Positions 47,045 to 60,840 of a DNA stretch of 64,000 nt are shown here, one piece after another. The notes beneath the pieces were generated by a model. That model worked only from the letters and a program-made list of their open reading frames with translations. It was not told the origin of the DNA and ran no database searches. This stretch comes from Helicoverpa zea. Its lineage: Eukaryota > Arthropoda > Insecta > Lepidoptera > Noctuidae. The translations under genes and the position numbers were made by a program. The DNA is taken from assembly GCF_022581195.2 (NCBI RefSeq), contig NC_061455.1:12294189-12358188 (forward strand), read 5' to 3'. The first letter of the stretch is position 1. The number at the start of each line of letters is the position of its first letter.

Positions 47045-47082
47045 AATTTTGACCAGTTTTATTATGCGAATACTCCTATGTG
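47045..47082 (-). repeat. right terminal inverted repeat of Transib
   Basis: Reverse complement begins CACATAGGAGTATTCG, matching the left end at 31 of 38 positions. Confidence 0.9.
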
Positions 47083-47087
47083 CGCTG
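47083..47087. repeat. 5-bp target-site duplication of the Transib element, right copy
   Basis: CGCTG, matching 44213-44217. Confidence 0.9.
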
Positions 47088-47660
47088 GTGGTTTTAATTT
47101 TATGGCTAAGTGCACTGCTGGTTTTGTTGTTTTTGAAATAATATTGTGTTTTTTCACGTTTTTAAGTAATTACTTAGGTGGTGGTTGAGGTTATTAGTAA
47201 ATGACCCAAACGTAAATATAATTACGGGAATGGTTATTTTCTTTTGAATTGTTAGACATATCTATGTGTTTGCGTATGTAGACAACTTTAATGTCTTCGT
47301 GTATTTTTAATTATAATTTGGCCAATTGAAATGGTAATATTAATAAAGATATTCTTAGTACCCATTTGATATACCTATTAACAGGATTTTTTACAAAAAA
47401 TATATACTTAACACATTCAACTTCTCGTTAACCCTTACATACACTAGAAACTAATTAAACTTATTCGTGGCGTGTTTCAGTGACGTCATCGAATAACCTG
47501 ACACAGGTTTTTATGTCCAGCCAGTAGGCGCTAAGTGACTAATAAATGTAGTCTAGGAATAGTTAGTGCTGTGCTAACTGATTGTGATGGATTGTGGGCT
47601 TTGGATAGTTCATTGGACTTTTTGTGTTATGCAAGGGTAACATTTTCCGTGTTTCACCAC
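47088..47660. other. non-coding stretch, no gene recognised
   Basis: AT-rich flank of the transposon; no coding signal. Confidence 0.6.
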
Positions 47661-47956
47661 AGACTGACCGGTGAGACTCTGATCGACCAATGTCGTAAGT
47701 GTAACTGGATCGGCCACACGTTCCGAAGGGACCCCGATCACATTCCGAGGCAAGCTCTAGATTAGAATCCCCATGTATAGCGAAAACTTAGTCACCCTAA
47801 ATAATACTGGCGACGGACGATTATCGCAGAGGCAGCAACTACAGACAGGACGCAGAGTGAGGTCAAGCGCGAAGCTCAAGACTGGACGCGATGGCTCTGC
47901 ACTGTTAATGCTCTCTGAACCAACTAGGGGACATAGGACTTTAAGTCAAAGGTAAC
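47661..47956 (+). pseudogene. decayed LINE ORF2 C-terminus
   Basis: A plus-strand frame reads WIGHTFRRDPDHIPRQALD then a stop. After a shift comes WRRTIIAEAATTDRTQSEVK then REAQDWTRW...NAL. The 'WIGH-(R/K)xx...RQALxWNP' and 'WRRT...E.K..AqdR.RW' blocks are the familiar C-terminal region of non-LTR retrotransposon polymerases in insects. Several in-frame stops and a frameshift show it is dead. The RT domain itself is not present, so it is a 5'-truncated remnant. Confidence 0.75.
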
Positions 47957-48584
47957 ATTTTAATTGAGAAGGTGTAAAACGAATGCGATAATGAATGAAT
48001 GATGAATAATGTGTAAGTTAATGAGTGAGTATGAATGTGGATGGATTGAAAGACAGTCAGGCCAAAGAAAATATGGATTGATTACCTAAAAGCGGACTTA
48101 GATTTAATTCAGCTTAAAAAAAATGTTGATAGGTAGAAATTATTCTCGCTACTTCTTTATTGTCTGTTCCTATACGATATGAATAACCATTCGTTGACAG
48201 AAAACGTTTCTAAAATACGAATACATGGAACGAAATCCATGTTCGTACCATACTACTCTAAAACTACGACAATAATTACCGGACAACGGTTTATGTTAAG
48301 CCATTACTAGTTAAGTGACTCATAAATGTTTTGTGTGAACGTAAAAATGTATGAATACTTCAAGTTTTAATCATATGCCTGGCCGTCCAGTGTACGCGGC
48401 AGTTAGAGGCGGGTTCTATTGCCGGAAATATTACGTTTGTTACTGCCGAGTAAAACGTTACTTATACATAAGTAATTTTGTGGAGACTGTACTTCGGTAA
48501 TGTCTTTCTAATTTGAAACTAAAAAATATTAAAATGACAGTTTTTTGAGCCAATAGAAATCTATACTGTCAGCAGTACCTATGT
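47957..48584. other. non-coding stretch, no gene recognised
   Basis: Includes a short AATG-rich patch (47990-48060) after the LINE remnant, perhaps its tail. Confidence 0.55.
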
Positions 48585-48817
48585 CTATAGTTCGGCCATT
48601 CAGAGAATGCGTTCCTGACACGTCGCGATTGAACTGACGACGTAATAACATTCATTGATTATTGATATAATAATGTTGTTTTAATGCTCCTCAATTGTTA
48701 AAACGGTAAACAACCAGCAAAAATATTTTTATCGTAACTGCAACGCCATTGCAAAGTTACGTCGTCAGTTCAATCGCGACGTGTCAGGAACGCATTCTCT
48801 GAATGGCCGAACTATAG
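48585..48817. mobile_element. MITE with perfect 61-bp terminal inverted repeats
   Basis: Left arm 48585-48645 (CTATAGTTCGGCCATTCAGA...) and right arm 48757-48817 are exact reverse complements over 61 bp, around an AT-rich 111-bp interior with no ORF. If the element proper begins GTTCGG, it is flanked by TATA on both sides, suggesting a TA or TATA target duplication. Perfect arms indicate a young insertion. The parent transposase family is not identifiable here. Confidence 0.85.
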
Positions 48818-51800
48818 TATGCAAGTTCAGTATGCAAAAAAGTTCGATTGATAAAAAAAACTAAATTAACTGAATCGTTCCTGTTTTACAAAGCTTTGTT
48901 TTTTTTTCTTTCAATAACATAGCATCAAAGATGCAAACATTCCCAATTCCACAGACAAAAAACATGAAAAGAAACGCAAAAGTAGATGCTTCATATTACG
49001 TCATTATTGAACAGACCATATTAATTAATAAACAGAACACGAAGCAAAATAAAAGCCATACAAAACCGCGGAAATGGGACACCCGCGGTAATTTCAACTA
49101 GCCGAGATAAAAGCGTTGGTTTCAATACTCGAATATCGTATAACCATTCTTTTTGACGAATAAAAAAATGTGCTTCATTCGTCAATATATTATTATTCTG
49201 TGGAGTTATTACATTACGGGGCTGTGGTCCCGAGGGGTTTACATGCATATGTTGAGTTTAGAAGCTCAGTGAACGACGACGACCTAAATTGGTTCTAGCG
49301 GTTATAAGGTTTTGTTCGTGATGGTACTTGAGGGACGATCTTTAGTGTTGATTTGCTTTCATACCTGAACTTTAGAGTTGTCATTTAGAGTGTAATATTT
49401 TTTCATACCTATGTTTTGCCTATTTGATCTAATTCATCTTATTTATATTTTTTTATCGTGATCAGAAATAGCATTGATACACGATAAAACATTTGACAAT
49501 ATATTAAGAAAGTATGATCCGATAATTCAGTCAACCTTTTCTTTCAAAACAAACGCTATCATACATCAAAGAGTCCCAAACCTTTCAATCCCCTTTTAAT
49601 CCACGTGGCACATAAAAACTATACCTTCGGGGGCACAGCATTCATTCTCACGATCTCCAACCTACTCGTATATTCTAAGGTGCAAACCACACACTCAGTC
49701 TTTCACGTTACACCTCGTAAACTGTAAAGGGATCCCGAAATTTATCTTCCACATCGTTAGAGCGAATAATGTTGCCAGACTATTTTATTTAGAGATGTTA
49801 CTAGCGTGTTCGCGACGTGAGATTTCGCGCTTTGAAGTAAGGAGGCGCGGTTTAATAACGTAATCACGACTGATACTCGAAGGGTTTGTTTACAGTTTGT
49901 CGATTCCAATTATGATTCATATTTTTTTTTAAGCTCAGGGGGATTTCAAGACATGTTGGATTCGCATTTTTCCTCTTTGGTCTACGTTGTGTAAGTAATC
50001 GGTTATGTTATTGATCAAGATATGTAAGGATGTCTTTTAGAAATTCATACAGTATCAACCAAAATTATTTTTTCACTTCACTCTTGTAGGTAAGTTGTAA
50101 CATTGTAAGCTACCCTTAAAACAGTAAAAAGTATAAAAACTCAGACAGTAAACCAGCACAGTCAAGTATTATGTACACCGATACCAATAAATATCAACGG
50201 AAAGGGCACACCGAAAAGTTTTCACGGATACTTATCACCGGTTAATGCGGGACCGATAAACATGGCAACACATTACTCCGAATTAAATGAACTGGCAACA
50301 CTGTTTTACGCGTAAAATAAGACCCAGTTTTGAGGATAAAAATGGAACGTAAAATACGTGAGTGATTGAGTAGTTGTAATAGCTGTTAGTACCTAACCTA
50401 CGTGTTCCTTTCTTTTAGTTTAAATAAAAAAGTACCTAGAGTAAACAAATCAAGAGATTAAAAAAAATAATTTTTATGGGGCATGTTCAAAGAAAAAAAC
50501 TTTTTTTAAATATAAAATATAAAAAATCCGATAATTGACATTCTTAATCTCAATTTAAGTTTACAAAACACACTTAAATAATGAAGTTTTGAGATCTCTT
50601 CACAACATAGCAGCCTGCTCCCTCGACTCAAATATTAATCAGTCATAGCCGAACAAGTTCAATTTGAGGGGATCGTAAAATCTCGCCGAAACCGAGCGAT
50701 GTGTCATACGAATTAGGTGTTTGACAAGCCGAGTACTAGGGTAACATAGAATGGGGGAACATCATTTTTATGATTGCAGGTGAAAAGAACTTGTGGCCTC
50801 GATTGATTTTGGGGTTTATTTGTGGTAATATGGACTGTATTGTAACCGCTGTTATTTTGTTAATAGTTTTGATAGAACCACGTGACCGTACCGAGGAGGC
50901 CTGTAGGGTTCATTACCAGTTCATTGCAATGGGGTATTTTGAAATTATTAATTAGTTATAGATTTTTAACTTAAACATGGATTTTCTTACTGCAAATATA
51001 AATATTTTTAGCATTATATTCAAATAGAACTAAATTAAGGTAAGCACGAAATCTTTTAATTTCAGTGAGAAGAATTTTGTTTAATCATGATTCGAAGAAC
51101 TTTTAAACACAAAACTTTAAATCATACTAAGTAAAGTAAAGTAAAGTACTCATGCGTTGGTCTAAAATAAAACCAACTAACACACACCATCTTGAACTTA
51201 ACAAATCCAGAAAAGGCCAAACTCGCGCATTATAATAACGTGTGAACGGTAATGAGTTTGTTTGAGACGCATCGCTCGCTTTGTGGCTCCGCGCCGGCGT
51301 CTGCAAGGTCTCATTTATAACGAAATTAGTTCTCGAAACGTACACGATTATAAAGTGGCGCTGCTTTAACGAGTGAGCCATTTAAATAGTGCTACTGGAA
51401 ATGGTATTTTTTGTTGCGTGCGTTTGAGTGTTGCTGCTTAGGTATTTTCTTTTTGCAGAATGTTAGCTTATACTATGCTTTCTTCTAAGATATTTTTTCA
51501 GTTATTATCGTATAACAACTAAGAATTATTTACCGCTTTGTGTATAGTAATTAAATTTAAAACTTTGTCTTCGAGAAAATATTAAATCTAAAAAACTGAA
51601 AGCAAATAGTTCCATCAATATCTTTTAAACTATTTCTCCTCTATTGATCCTTCATAAAAAAAAACCTATCAAATCAAACTTGCGAATCACAAGAAAATCA
51701 AACTCAACAACCGAAACTCGATCCCGAAGTATTAAAAATTAAAACCTAGCCAAAAGTTACGGGTAAACTTTCCGATATAATATCGTATATAAATAAAGGA

Positions 51801-54800
51801 TATTTTTCTGAAGTTTTCCGTGAGCTCGATAGCTGGGGCTGAGAGGGGGTGAGGTAGCTTTGTTGGAGGGGTAAAGGGGGGTGTACATTGAGGAAACAAA
51901 ACGGATCAGCTTGTATCTAGCTCTCACAGAGGCGGGAGCTCAGATGGACCAAGATGCAGATTACCTAGATACGCCAGGTGAATTTTATTTTGAGCGCATA
52001 GGAGTTGGGTATTGATAAAAATTGGGTTGGAGAATGGACAACATTTTAAATGATTTTAAGTTTAAATTGAAACTGTTGTTTTATTTGGGAAGTGTTTCTA
52101 TGACTTTTCTTTCAAGAGTTTGCAGTTAGAGCGTCAAAAAGCTTCACACAGTAAAACTAAGTATGGAGACCCAGCTATCTTTGTTTCTCAAAAAAAAACA
52201 CCGCTTCATATTGCAATTTAATTCCTACACAAACCTACCAAAGAGAATATTTTTACCTACTTTCTATTAAAAAAAAACAACCACGCTCCAAAAACATTTT
52301 CTCAAAAAAAAAAGAACATCTCAATCCCACAATAGTATCTAGTATCTATATTTCCACGTTCAAGTCGGCTGAGCCGGGCACGGACGGTATGAGCACCTTA
52401 TTTTTCGCGCATTACACTTTGAAATTGTTTGAAATATGTTATAGCCGTCATCGCGTTCACAAACTTGTTTAAACACTAACACGACTGCTGTTTTCTTTAT
52501 CTAACATGCTTGCAAGTTTTGTACTACGAAAACGTGGCTGAATTTTTAAAGAGTTTAAAAAATATGTGTGGTACTTCTTTTTTTGAAACTTAGTGTAAAA
52601 AAGTGAAAGGAATATTTTCTGTATTTAGCAGAGTACAGAGGTATACAATATTCAGATTGTGAAGAAGCCGAGTGTCTAATATGTTAGCATAATTTGCAAG
52701 AAGTCCAACAAACGTACTTATAGTGTTGCATCTATATATATGAATGAGTCTGTAGAGTGAATGATAATGTGAAGCGCTAACCCAATAATTATCCATTCAA
52801 AGCCATTTCACAAAAGACCTCAAATTATAAATCAATTTAGTTCTCCAATTAAAATTAATACAACGTCCCACCGCATAACTGAGTTAGTTAAAAAGTCGTT
52901 TGCTTCATACAGCGTCAACGTGAATTTAGTTCACTCTAATTTGAGTGCATTTCAAACGGAGGGACGCGGAGCCCGCTCTATAGTGATTAGTTTCAATACG
53001 TTTTATTGAAATTATATTGTGTGGCGCTATGGAATTACGGGGAATGCATTCGAGGCTTACATTCGAACGTTAAGAGGATTGAATGGTTTAATTTCATGTC
53101 CGTACATGTTTAATTGATGTGTTGAAACTGTTTTAGATATTAATTTCAAACGCTTGCATTTGACTCGGGGAAATGAGCTTGGAAATAAAGCCTGAAATTT
53201 AATTTTAAACTCGCGAGACTCGCTACAAGAATGCACGTAAAAGGGCAATTTCACTGCAGTGCATTATAAACCCGATGTAACCTTACATAATGTTAAACTG
53301 CTCAGTTTATCTTCAATAATGCACCGCCAACGAGCACATTAAAAATGTATTTACTGCAAGACAACGGTCTACGTAATTTCGTAGCACGCTACGAAAGTGC
53401 TACGATACATCTACGTCGTTGATCGCGCACGAAGCTTACCTAAGAAATAATTGAATGAATTGAAACAACATGTAAGGCGGACGTAAAAGTTTTATCATTT
53501 TCCTTGATAAAAATACAAGGAAAAGGAAAAACAGTGACAAAGCGATGGGCTAATAAACAAACACATAAAAGAGTTAACACGGAATTTCGATGAATTCTCA
53601 ATAAAGTTGAAAAAAACCATATACTCAGCGGATGTTCGGGTAACAAAGATCTGGGGATCACAAGACAGACTCGGCGGCACATGTTAACGGTTTATATGCG
53701 ACCTAAGTGTTGAGAGATAGCGGTGAAAGTACATAGTGAGATATTGTAGGCGCTTTACGTGATTATAGAGCAGTTTTGGTCAAAGCATTAACTACTGTGC
53801 TTGTTGGTGATACGATAGGTCTTATGCGCATTTATGTTTATGATTTCAGTTTACACAATAATCATGACTAATATAAAATACTTTTCGGAAAACAAAGATT
53901 TTGTCGTGCTACTCGTGACAATAGTGTATTATTTATATTATATTACAGTTTTTGCAAAAAAACATAGTTTTTAAATCGCTATCAATTTACGCCCCGCTAC
54001 CACTCAACCCTTACACCGCCCAAAGTTTTAAGAGTGCCATTTTATTAAGTCTTCGCACAGATCGAGATCGGATCGAGAGGCTGACATGTGTCGCCAGTGT
54101 CGGAGTGTCGGGAAATCCTCTCACGACACCCTCTAACGTCCCTCTTTTAAAGAACAATGGTGGAAGCTCTTTATACTTATCTGAGGTTGAGTGGATTGGT
54201 TCAAGTGTAATTATTGTTTTTTTTTCGTGCTTATGTAAATATTTTGGGTTTGAGTTGTTGATGGGGTATTTTTATTTAATAAATAAAGTACTGGTATAGT
54301 AATTTGTAATGGTAGTGACTTTTTTCTATAAAATCAATGTAGGTCGAATGATTGATTAGTCTATCGTTGTAATTAACAATACAAATAATCCACTTTTTCT
54401 TGCTATCTTATCTCAAAGAAAAAGCTAAAAACCAACATAACTCCCAACAAAAAGAGCACCTTTAAAATTTTATTTAAAAAAATCAATGTTCACGTGAGGC
54501 GTTTATCGGTACTCGCATGCACCCGGCAGATTGAGGGTTAAGATTCGCTCGTTTGTATTCAGTTCACGGTAACCCGCCCGTGCCGTCCCGCCGGTGAAAC
54601 TTTCAGTGAGGACGGGTCCTAAATACCGGGAGATTCTATTAGCGTATCGATGTTTTATGGCCGAATGGGGCTGCTGATATTCGATGGCGACGTTAAATTA
54701 TAATTTATAGGTTAAATGGGATTTTTTTAGGTTTTATAATGTCCTTCCGTTACTGGTTGTGGGATTTTTGCAAAACCTGATATCTCATAATCTTTAAAGA

Positions 54801-55429
54801 ATATTCCTTAAATTAAATAGGTGTACGAATACTGAAGTAAAAGAAAATATTATGCAGAACAGTAAACCCAGGAGAAAAAGCATCCAAACAAAAGCGACAA
54901 CAACAAAAACACCTAAACTCTCCATTTAAAATTTAGAGAAAACGCTCTCGAAATCCACGAAAATTATGTTAAAGAAATCATTACACTTTCATACGTATAG
55001 CGCGTACAGCACACCATCCAAGTTTGTTCTCAACACGGCAAATAAAAAGAACTTTTAACATCAAAACTTTATTTCGCGTCCCTAGCGCTGATTCGTACGT
55101 GAGACCGACTATATTTTGCGCTGATTACTGTGTCTTAGAAGTGTATGAACTTTTTGCCTCCGAGTGTATTTTTTCTTCTCTTCGCCTTGACTCGACTCCG
55201 TTGCATTTCTTCGCGAAGTCATTTTAAAAAGCGGTTTACGATTTTTGTTGTCCCCTTTTTGTTGTTGAAATTTGTATGCTTATTTTCAGCGGAATTTCTG
55301 TGTGTTATCATTTTATTTTTAGCTGTGGCAATGGGAGGTATAAAGCTTTGTTTTCTTTTAACAAAAATACTAGATATGGAGATTTTTTTTTCAAGATTAG
55401 ATAGATAGATTGAAATCCGTATAAATATC
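48818..55429. other. non-coding stretch, no gene recognised
   Basis: AT-rich DNA with chance frames. GC-richer patches at 51230-51320, 51840-51960 (G-rich) and 54500-54620 lack open frames of note. A short inverted repeat lies at 53378-53395. Confidence 0.55.
53378..53395. repeat. inverted repeat TTCGTAGC-AC-GCTACGAA
   Basis: Perfect 8-bp arms with a two-base loop. CTACG or its complement recurs at 53369, 53398 and 53411, so this may be part of a small repeat element. Confidence 0.7.
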
Positions 55430-55530
55430 AAATAGAAAAGTGATTTTGTTTGATAGTCGCGCGTTACCTTTGAAGTGGATGAACCGATTGAGATGGAATT
55501 TCGCACAGAGTTAGGTTACTTTACATCCTG
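55430..55530 (+). mobile_element. retroposon-like remnant
   Basis: GTGGATGAACCGATTGAGAT then GGAATTTCGCACAGAG and TACTTTACATCCTGATAAAG resemble the 'aaccgatt..gatgaaattt..cacagag..tactttttatccc' signature of common insect retroposon copies. Short and diverged. Confidence 0.5.
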
Positions 55531-58500
55531 ATAAAGACGCAGTTTCTTCAAAATGGGGATGAAGTTACTGGCTAAGTCATCTAGCAAAATTATTGATTTG
55601 CTTATTTTGACCAAAAATCCATACCGATATATAAAAAAAACAAACAGAAATCTACGATCACACACACTATAAACAAAACATCTTAAACCCGATCTTCGAG
55701 TGCTAAGCGAAAGTTTTTCCCTCCGTATGCATTCAGTAATGAGGTGCAAGAAACCCGATGCCGACGTCTAATGCCATAGACTTGTTTATACTGAACGTGC
55801 AACCTATTTGTATACCACGGAGTTTATGTGCAAGGGATATACAAAATGAATTTTAAAGATTTGTTTTCTTTTTTTTGAGTTTGAAAATGGAATGATTGTT
55901 TTTGATAGTCTTTGTCTTGGTAATGCAGGCTGATAAAAATTGTGATTCTTTATTTGAATTTTAAGTGCTTGGAGTTATTTCGTAATGTTTGAATTTTCGA
56001 TTCCATTTTTAAATGAAGATTATTTGATTATCATTTGTTTTACGATACAAAAAGATTTTTTCATAATTTCTTATTTAGTTAATAGTTAAAATATTTTATT
56101 TAATACGTCAATTTTTGTCGTTACTTCAGCACAGACTATAAAATATGGACGCAGATAGTATTATATTGATAACTAATTAATATCTAAGTCCTCAGATAAA
56201 TATGCTATAAATATAAACCAAAATCTGAAAGCTTTAAATTAATTTCGAGGCCACAAAAGGCGTTTTGTCTAAAACTTAATTAGTCGTCTTTGAAGGCCTA
56301 GCGTCATATTGTGGTGATATTAAAAGTTGACAGCGATTTTACCTTTATACATATTCTGTGGGCCTTAAAAATAGATTAGGTTTTTATTGAAAGATTCAGA
56401 ATCATTTTTTAAAGGTTGAGGATTTAGGTTAGTTCGTTATTTAGATGGAATTGGAGCACCAGTATGTAACTGGTCCTTAATAATCTGATTAAAATGTTCG
56501 GTTTTCGGTTTGACGAAATCAAACTTTTGGGAAGCAGTAAACAAAAAAAAAACTCTCATTTATAAACCAAAATCCATAATTATCTGCATACTTGATAATC
56601 TCTCATTGAACCCGACCTCTGTCATCCCCCGATTTACCTCATAGGCAAACTACACCAGTTGACATTACCAATGCACTAACAAAGCGTTTTCGGGTTTCGC
56701 CCGGCATCACTGGGCATTGTGTAAAAGTCGTGTTGCTATATAATGGATTAGCGGTGACCAGCCAGCACAATAGATATAGTGCATCTGGATGGAGCGTGCG
56801 CGGAAATTGGACAAAATTGATGTTCTGTGGTCCGATCCAGTTTTGCATTGTTCGATGTGTCACACGGATTGATGAATTTTTTGTATGTAGTGTTGTATGT
56901 GTGCGTGTCGGTGGATAGTTTTGGGATGATATGTGGATTTGATTTTTAAGAAGTTATAATTGCTAGTGGAACGTTATGCTTAGGCCTGATATTTATAATA
57001 AAAGTTGAAGATGTTAAAAACCTCATGTAAAATCAAATTACAGGTTATTTTAATACTTTTATTTTACCTTTGCAGAATTTTACCTACCTATTCATACAAC
57101 AAAACAACAAAAAGAGACACGTGTACTTTTCCGCAGATGACTACTATTAAAATAACAATAATTGTTACATTCATTTAATTGTACGCCTCAAAGGAGCGCT
57201 TCCAGTTTATTCGGTGACATCCGTGTAATCATTATACACGTATCCTACATCATTAGTGAAAAGCACTTCGGCATTGTCGTGTCGTCCGACCGATACGGCT
57301 TAATAGCTCCCGTTTTATTTTTGCCTTTTAATGAGCACTTACACAGAAAGGTTTTAAAATAGGCAATGTTTTATGTTCGGCCTTTACTGTTATTGATGAT
57401 GATGGCCAGTAAATATGAGGTGCACCGCGCCACCGTGTAAATTTATCTGTAATTTACAAACGCGGACAATGATTGTTATTCGCTGATTGTGTATGGTTGA
57501 TGCAGGTCTGCGGTCTGCACTCAAAGTATATTACCACGTAATTTCTGTGGTGTTACAGGAGATGGTTCCGTAATTAGGTTTTGGTGACCTGATGACATAT
57601 ACTCATTATGGCTGTTTATAAATGAATTCGAAATTCAAATCAGTTATAGTAAATGCAAAAACTGGTCCTTTGATACATTCAAGGAAAGAAGGACCAAAAA
57701 TATCACAAAAGGACAAATAAAGGTTGACTCTTTGCACGAGGCACGCAGGCCTCTCACCTGTCTTCATACCAGCTGCTTATTGTTCCACTGACATGTTCTG
57801 GTAACATATTGTGTCCCAAATAAACCAGGAAGTAACATGTCAAGTTGAAAGTTACGAACGAAGACGCAATCCCTTTGGAGCGAAAGTTAAAATTACATTA
57901 ATTGAATTTCAGTGTTCCTGCGATGCTGTTTCATTACTCAGTGATTTATGACAGCTGTCTCAACTTTACTAATTAAAGCAATTCATATTTTAGTTTTTCA
58001 CAAAGTGAGAATTTTAATGTTATTGCGTGGGCGGTGTTTATTGAGTTAGGAAGTTGGAGTAAACAAAAGTAGTCCTGTCAAAATATTTTTGTTTTTGGTA
58101 TATTTTATTTGTTATTACGGGGTCCGATTAGGACCTTTGTTTTATTTAGAGGAGACCAACTAAACTGGTAAATAGGCTTGTTAATGTGTCCACGAATGTC
58201 AAATATATAGTGTACTTACGAAAATTAATCGAAGTTTTTGGGTAACTGCGGCTCCTTCTTAAAATTCGTAAATCCTACTTGACGTGTACAAAAACTTTTG
58301 CTTAAATTCAACATTTATCACGAAAATTATTGTTTTAAAATATAACAAGATTTAATTTGTTTTCGTCTGCGCCCGGAGGTCGAAACTTAAGTAGGTACTT
58401 AGCTGCCGTAAGGCCAGGTCACATTGTAGACTGTTCTATTGAAATAACTAACTCTAGGTAAAGATAACGACGTGTCTGAGAGTCTACTTGGAAAAAGAAA

Positions 58501-59639
58501 TTGTGTATTTTTCGTCACTTATCTCGAGGCTTAGCTTATTCCCCGAAGCTCTATTATAAAATTATTTCTTAAAAACTAAGCTTTCATAAAAAGTGACTTG
58601 AAGAATATTTACTAAGTGAACAGTCTCTTACGTACATATAGTTTGCTAATACACATTTTATATGCAAGCGACCGTACCTCAGAATGTTATTTCTAAAACT
58701 GGGTTCCGCAACTCTGTGTACTTTATGTTACTTGAAGTTTCACTTCCTAATATGAAAGTGAACACAGAAATACGTTATAAACGCAAAAGAGATAATGTGT
58801 AGGCAACCAAAATTTGTCTTATATATACGTCACAATTAGTTGACGAACAAAAGTTCTGAGAAGTTGCGCTGTGCCAGCCTCTTAATTGGCAAAAGTTTCT
58901 TGTCGACGAAAAACTGGGGGAGCGCCTCTGAATGAACGGATGAACGAGTGAACGATCACAGGAGCGGGAGACGCCGAGAGGTGTAATTAGTCAAAAATTC
59001 CCGCGAGGTATCCCGGCGCTGTCGGTGCACGAATACTACTTAATGTGTTTCTTTAATAAGGAAATTGCGTTTCCTCACAATTATTAAACTGGTCTATAAA
59101 CTGACACAAACATACAGTGTAGCTGACATTTTGAAAATCCAAAAACTAACCTCGATAAAACCATCCTATAAGGTTCCTTTGTAGGCACACTACACATACT
59201 GGAAATTGACAAGGGAAAAAGCAATTGAGAAAATGTAAAGAATGAAGGGCGCTCGGTTACCTATATAAATTCACCTGATCAAACACAACGAGCTCGCTGA
59301 AAGTAGATCCGACAACTGTTTACTATTTATTGGCAAGGCTTTGAAGGAGGCGGTTATAATCAAACTTCAAAGTGACTATTACATTCAATCGTTAGATTCA
59401 GTCATGGAAAAAAAATTCAGGTCAACACACCAGTAAATTATGTAGTACTCCAAGTCAAAGGAGAAGTTTGTACATAACGTCGTAATATGTAGCACAAAAA
59501 CAAATATTAGTACACTCTCTCATGGTTACGATCAAAAAGTTAATGAGTTTTTTTATAGCTACACAAGTATAAAAACTCGCGAACATTATGACGAGCAGTC
59601 GTCACGTAATAAAAGCGAAACGGTACAAAATATGCTCAG
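55531..59639. other. non-coding stretch, no gene recognised
   Basis: AT-rich; no gene or repeat family recognised. Confidence 0.55.
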
Positions 59640-60840
59640 AAAAATGAGCGTCACAGCGGGACAGAAAGACGTACAGTTGCTCTCATTAGCCTCTAATTAC
59701 GGGGTCCGAGCCGAGCGCCGCCGACCGCCGGCGGAAATTCAAATTTAAATTTCGTACGTTCTACTCTCGCAAATTGCGATTTTTCACCAATAAAAAAAGG
59801 CAATACCGAATCGAAATTTTAAACGGTTATTGTTTCCTTTTTATGTTAATGACTCGTATTGAAATTTTGTAACGGATGTTCGGGAATCGGCATCGGTCGT
59901 TTAACTCCGGTAACGGTCGGGCAAGATTGAGTTCCCAACGTTTTTATTGTTGTTACTCGCTTTGTTCGCGTAACGGCCCTTAATTGTTTCTCTTTTTCGA
60001 GAACACTTCCCTATAAAAGTGAAGGCTCCATCGAAGAGATAGTACAATATAAATTTTCTCATCAACTCGCAGGCTCTTTTAATAAAAATATCATAATCTC
60101 TCTCTACGGAACACTTCATTAAGGCGCTCAAAGAGGCTCGGCGGCGATTATCAGTCCCGATAGCGTTTAGCGTGGCAGCACCATATTATATTAAAATATT
60201 TTTTTACGGGCAAACATCTTTGACCGCGCGGTGGGTGAGCCCTCCCCTACTTTTCATAATTATCACTCCCCCCTGTCATCGCACCGGTTGAAATCGCGTA
60301 TCTTTAATTTCGCCCGTCGCGTCAGCCCCGAAAATTCCTTGCATTCGTAAGAATTAAAGCCGGCGATAAAGGGAGCGCTGTTACTTCTTATTAGCGCCGA
60401 CACTAATAACCGTTCTCGCTGTCCTCGCGTGACAGTTTTATACTACACAAATTAGAAAGCAAAAACCGAGTGGTTTTCTGCGGCAATCCGTAACAAAAGA
60501 GAGCAGGAATGCGCGAGGACGACTTCGGATAAAGCGGGCTATTCGTGAGCCGTTTGAAAGGAGTTAGGCGTCGCGCATAGACGCTTACCGGGGCATGAGC
60601 GGGCGCCGGGCGCTCGCCGAGCTCGGGAACATTAAAACGTTCCACGCGCTCGCCCGCGCCGCCATGCGTGATGCGACGCACCGGACCATCATTTTAAAAC
60701 TGAGTTTTGTTTATAAACGTCACCATGTCTCATCTCTTTTTATTTCGTGCTTTTTTGTTTTTATTTGGGCGAATGTACCGCGTATTATTACACCCGCCGC
60801 GTGTCATTTACGTAAATCAGACGAGCCGTTAAAAATAATA
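59640..60840. other. GC/CpG-richer segment, possibly regulatory
   Basis: The densest GC region of the window's right half (for example 59700-59740 and 60540-60680), with many CpGs and GCCGGCGATAAAGG-like blocks. A chance ORF from an ATG at 60595 (132 codons) and one on the opposite strand have no protein-like features. It could be a promoter or conserved non-coding region, but nothing here proves it. Confidence 0.35.

Larger units (their letters stand above)
44218..47082 (+). mobile_element. full-length Transib-type DNA transposon (RAG1-related), apparently intact
   Basis: 2865 bp with terminal inverted repeats beginning CACATAGGAGTATTCG at both ends. The first 16 bp are identical, and 31 of the first 38 match. 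CGCTG is duplicated outside each end. It holds one gene on the plus strand, in two exons, encoding a transposase with RAG1-core-like zinc and catalytic residues, plus poly(A) signals before the right end. An open transposase, recognisable ends and a perfect target duplication point to a recent, possibly autonomous copy. Transib elements are known from insects and are the accepted relatives of the V(D)J recombinase. Confidence 0.93.

Noticed and set aside
53952..54299. 115-codon plus-strand frame
   Set aside because: The sequence is low in protein-like character, with no family resemblance and no splice or poly(A) context that supports it.
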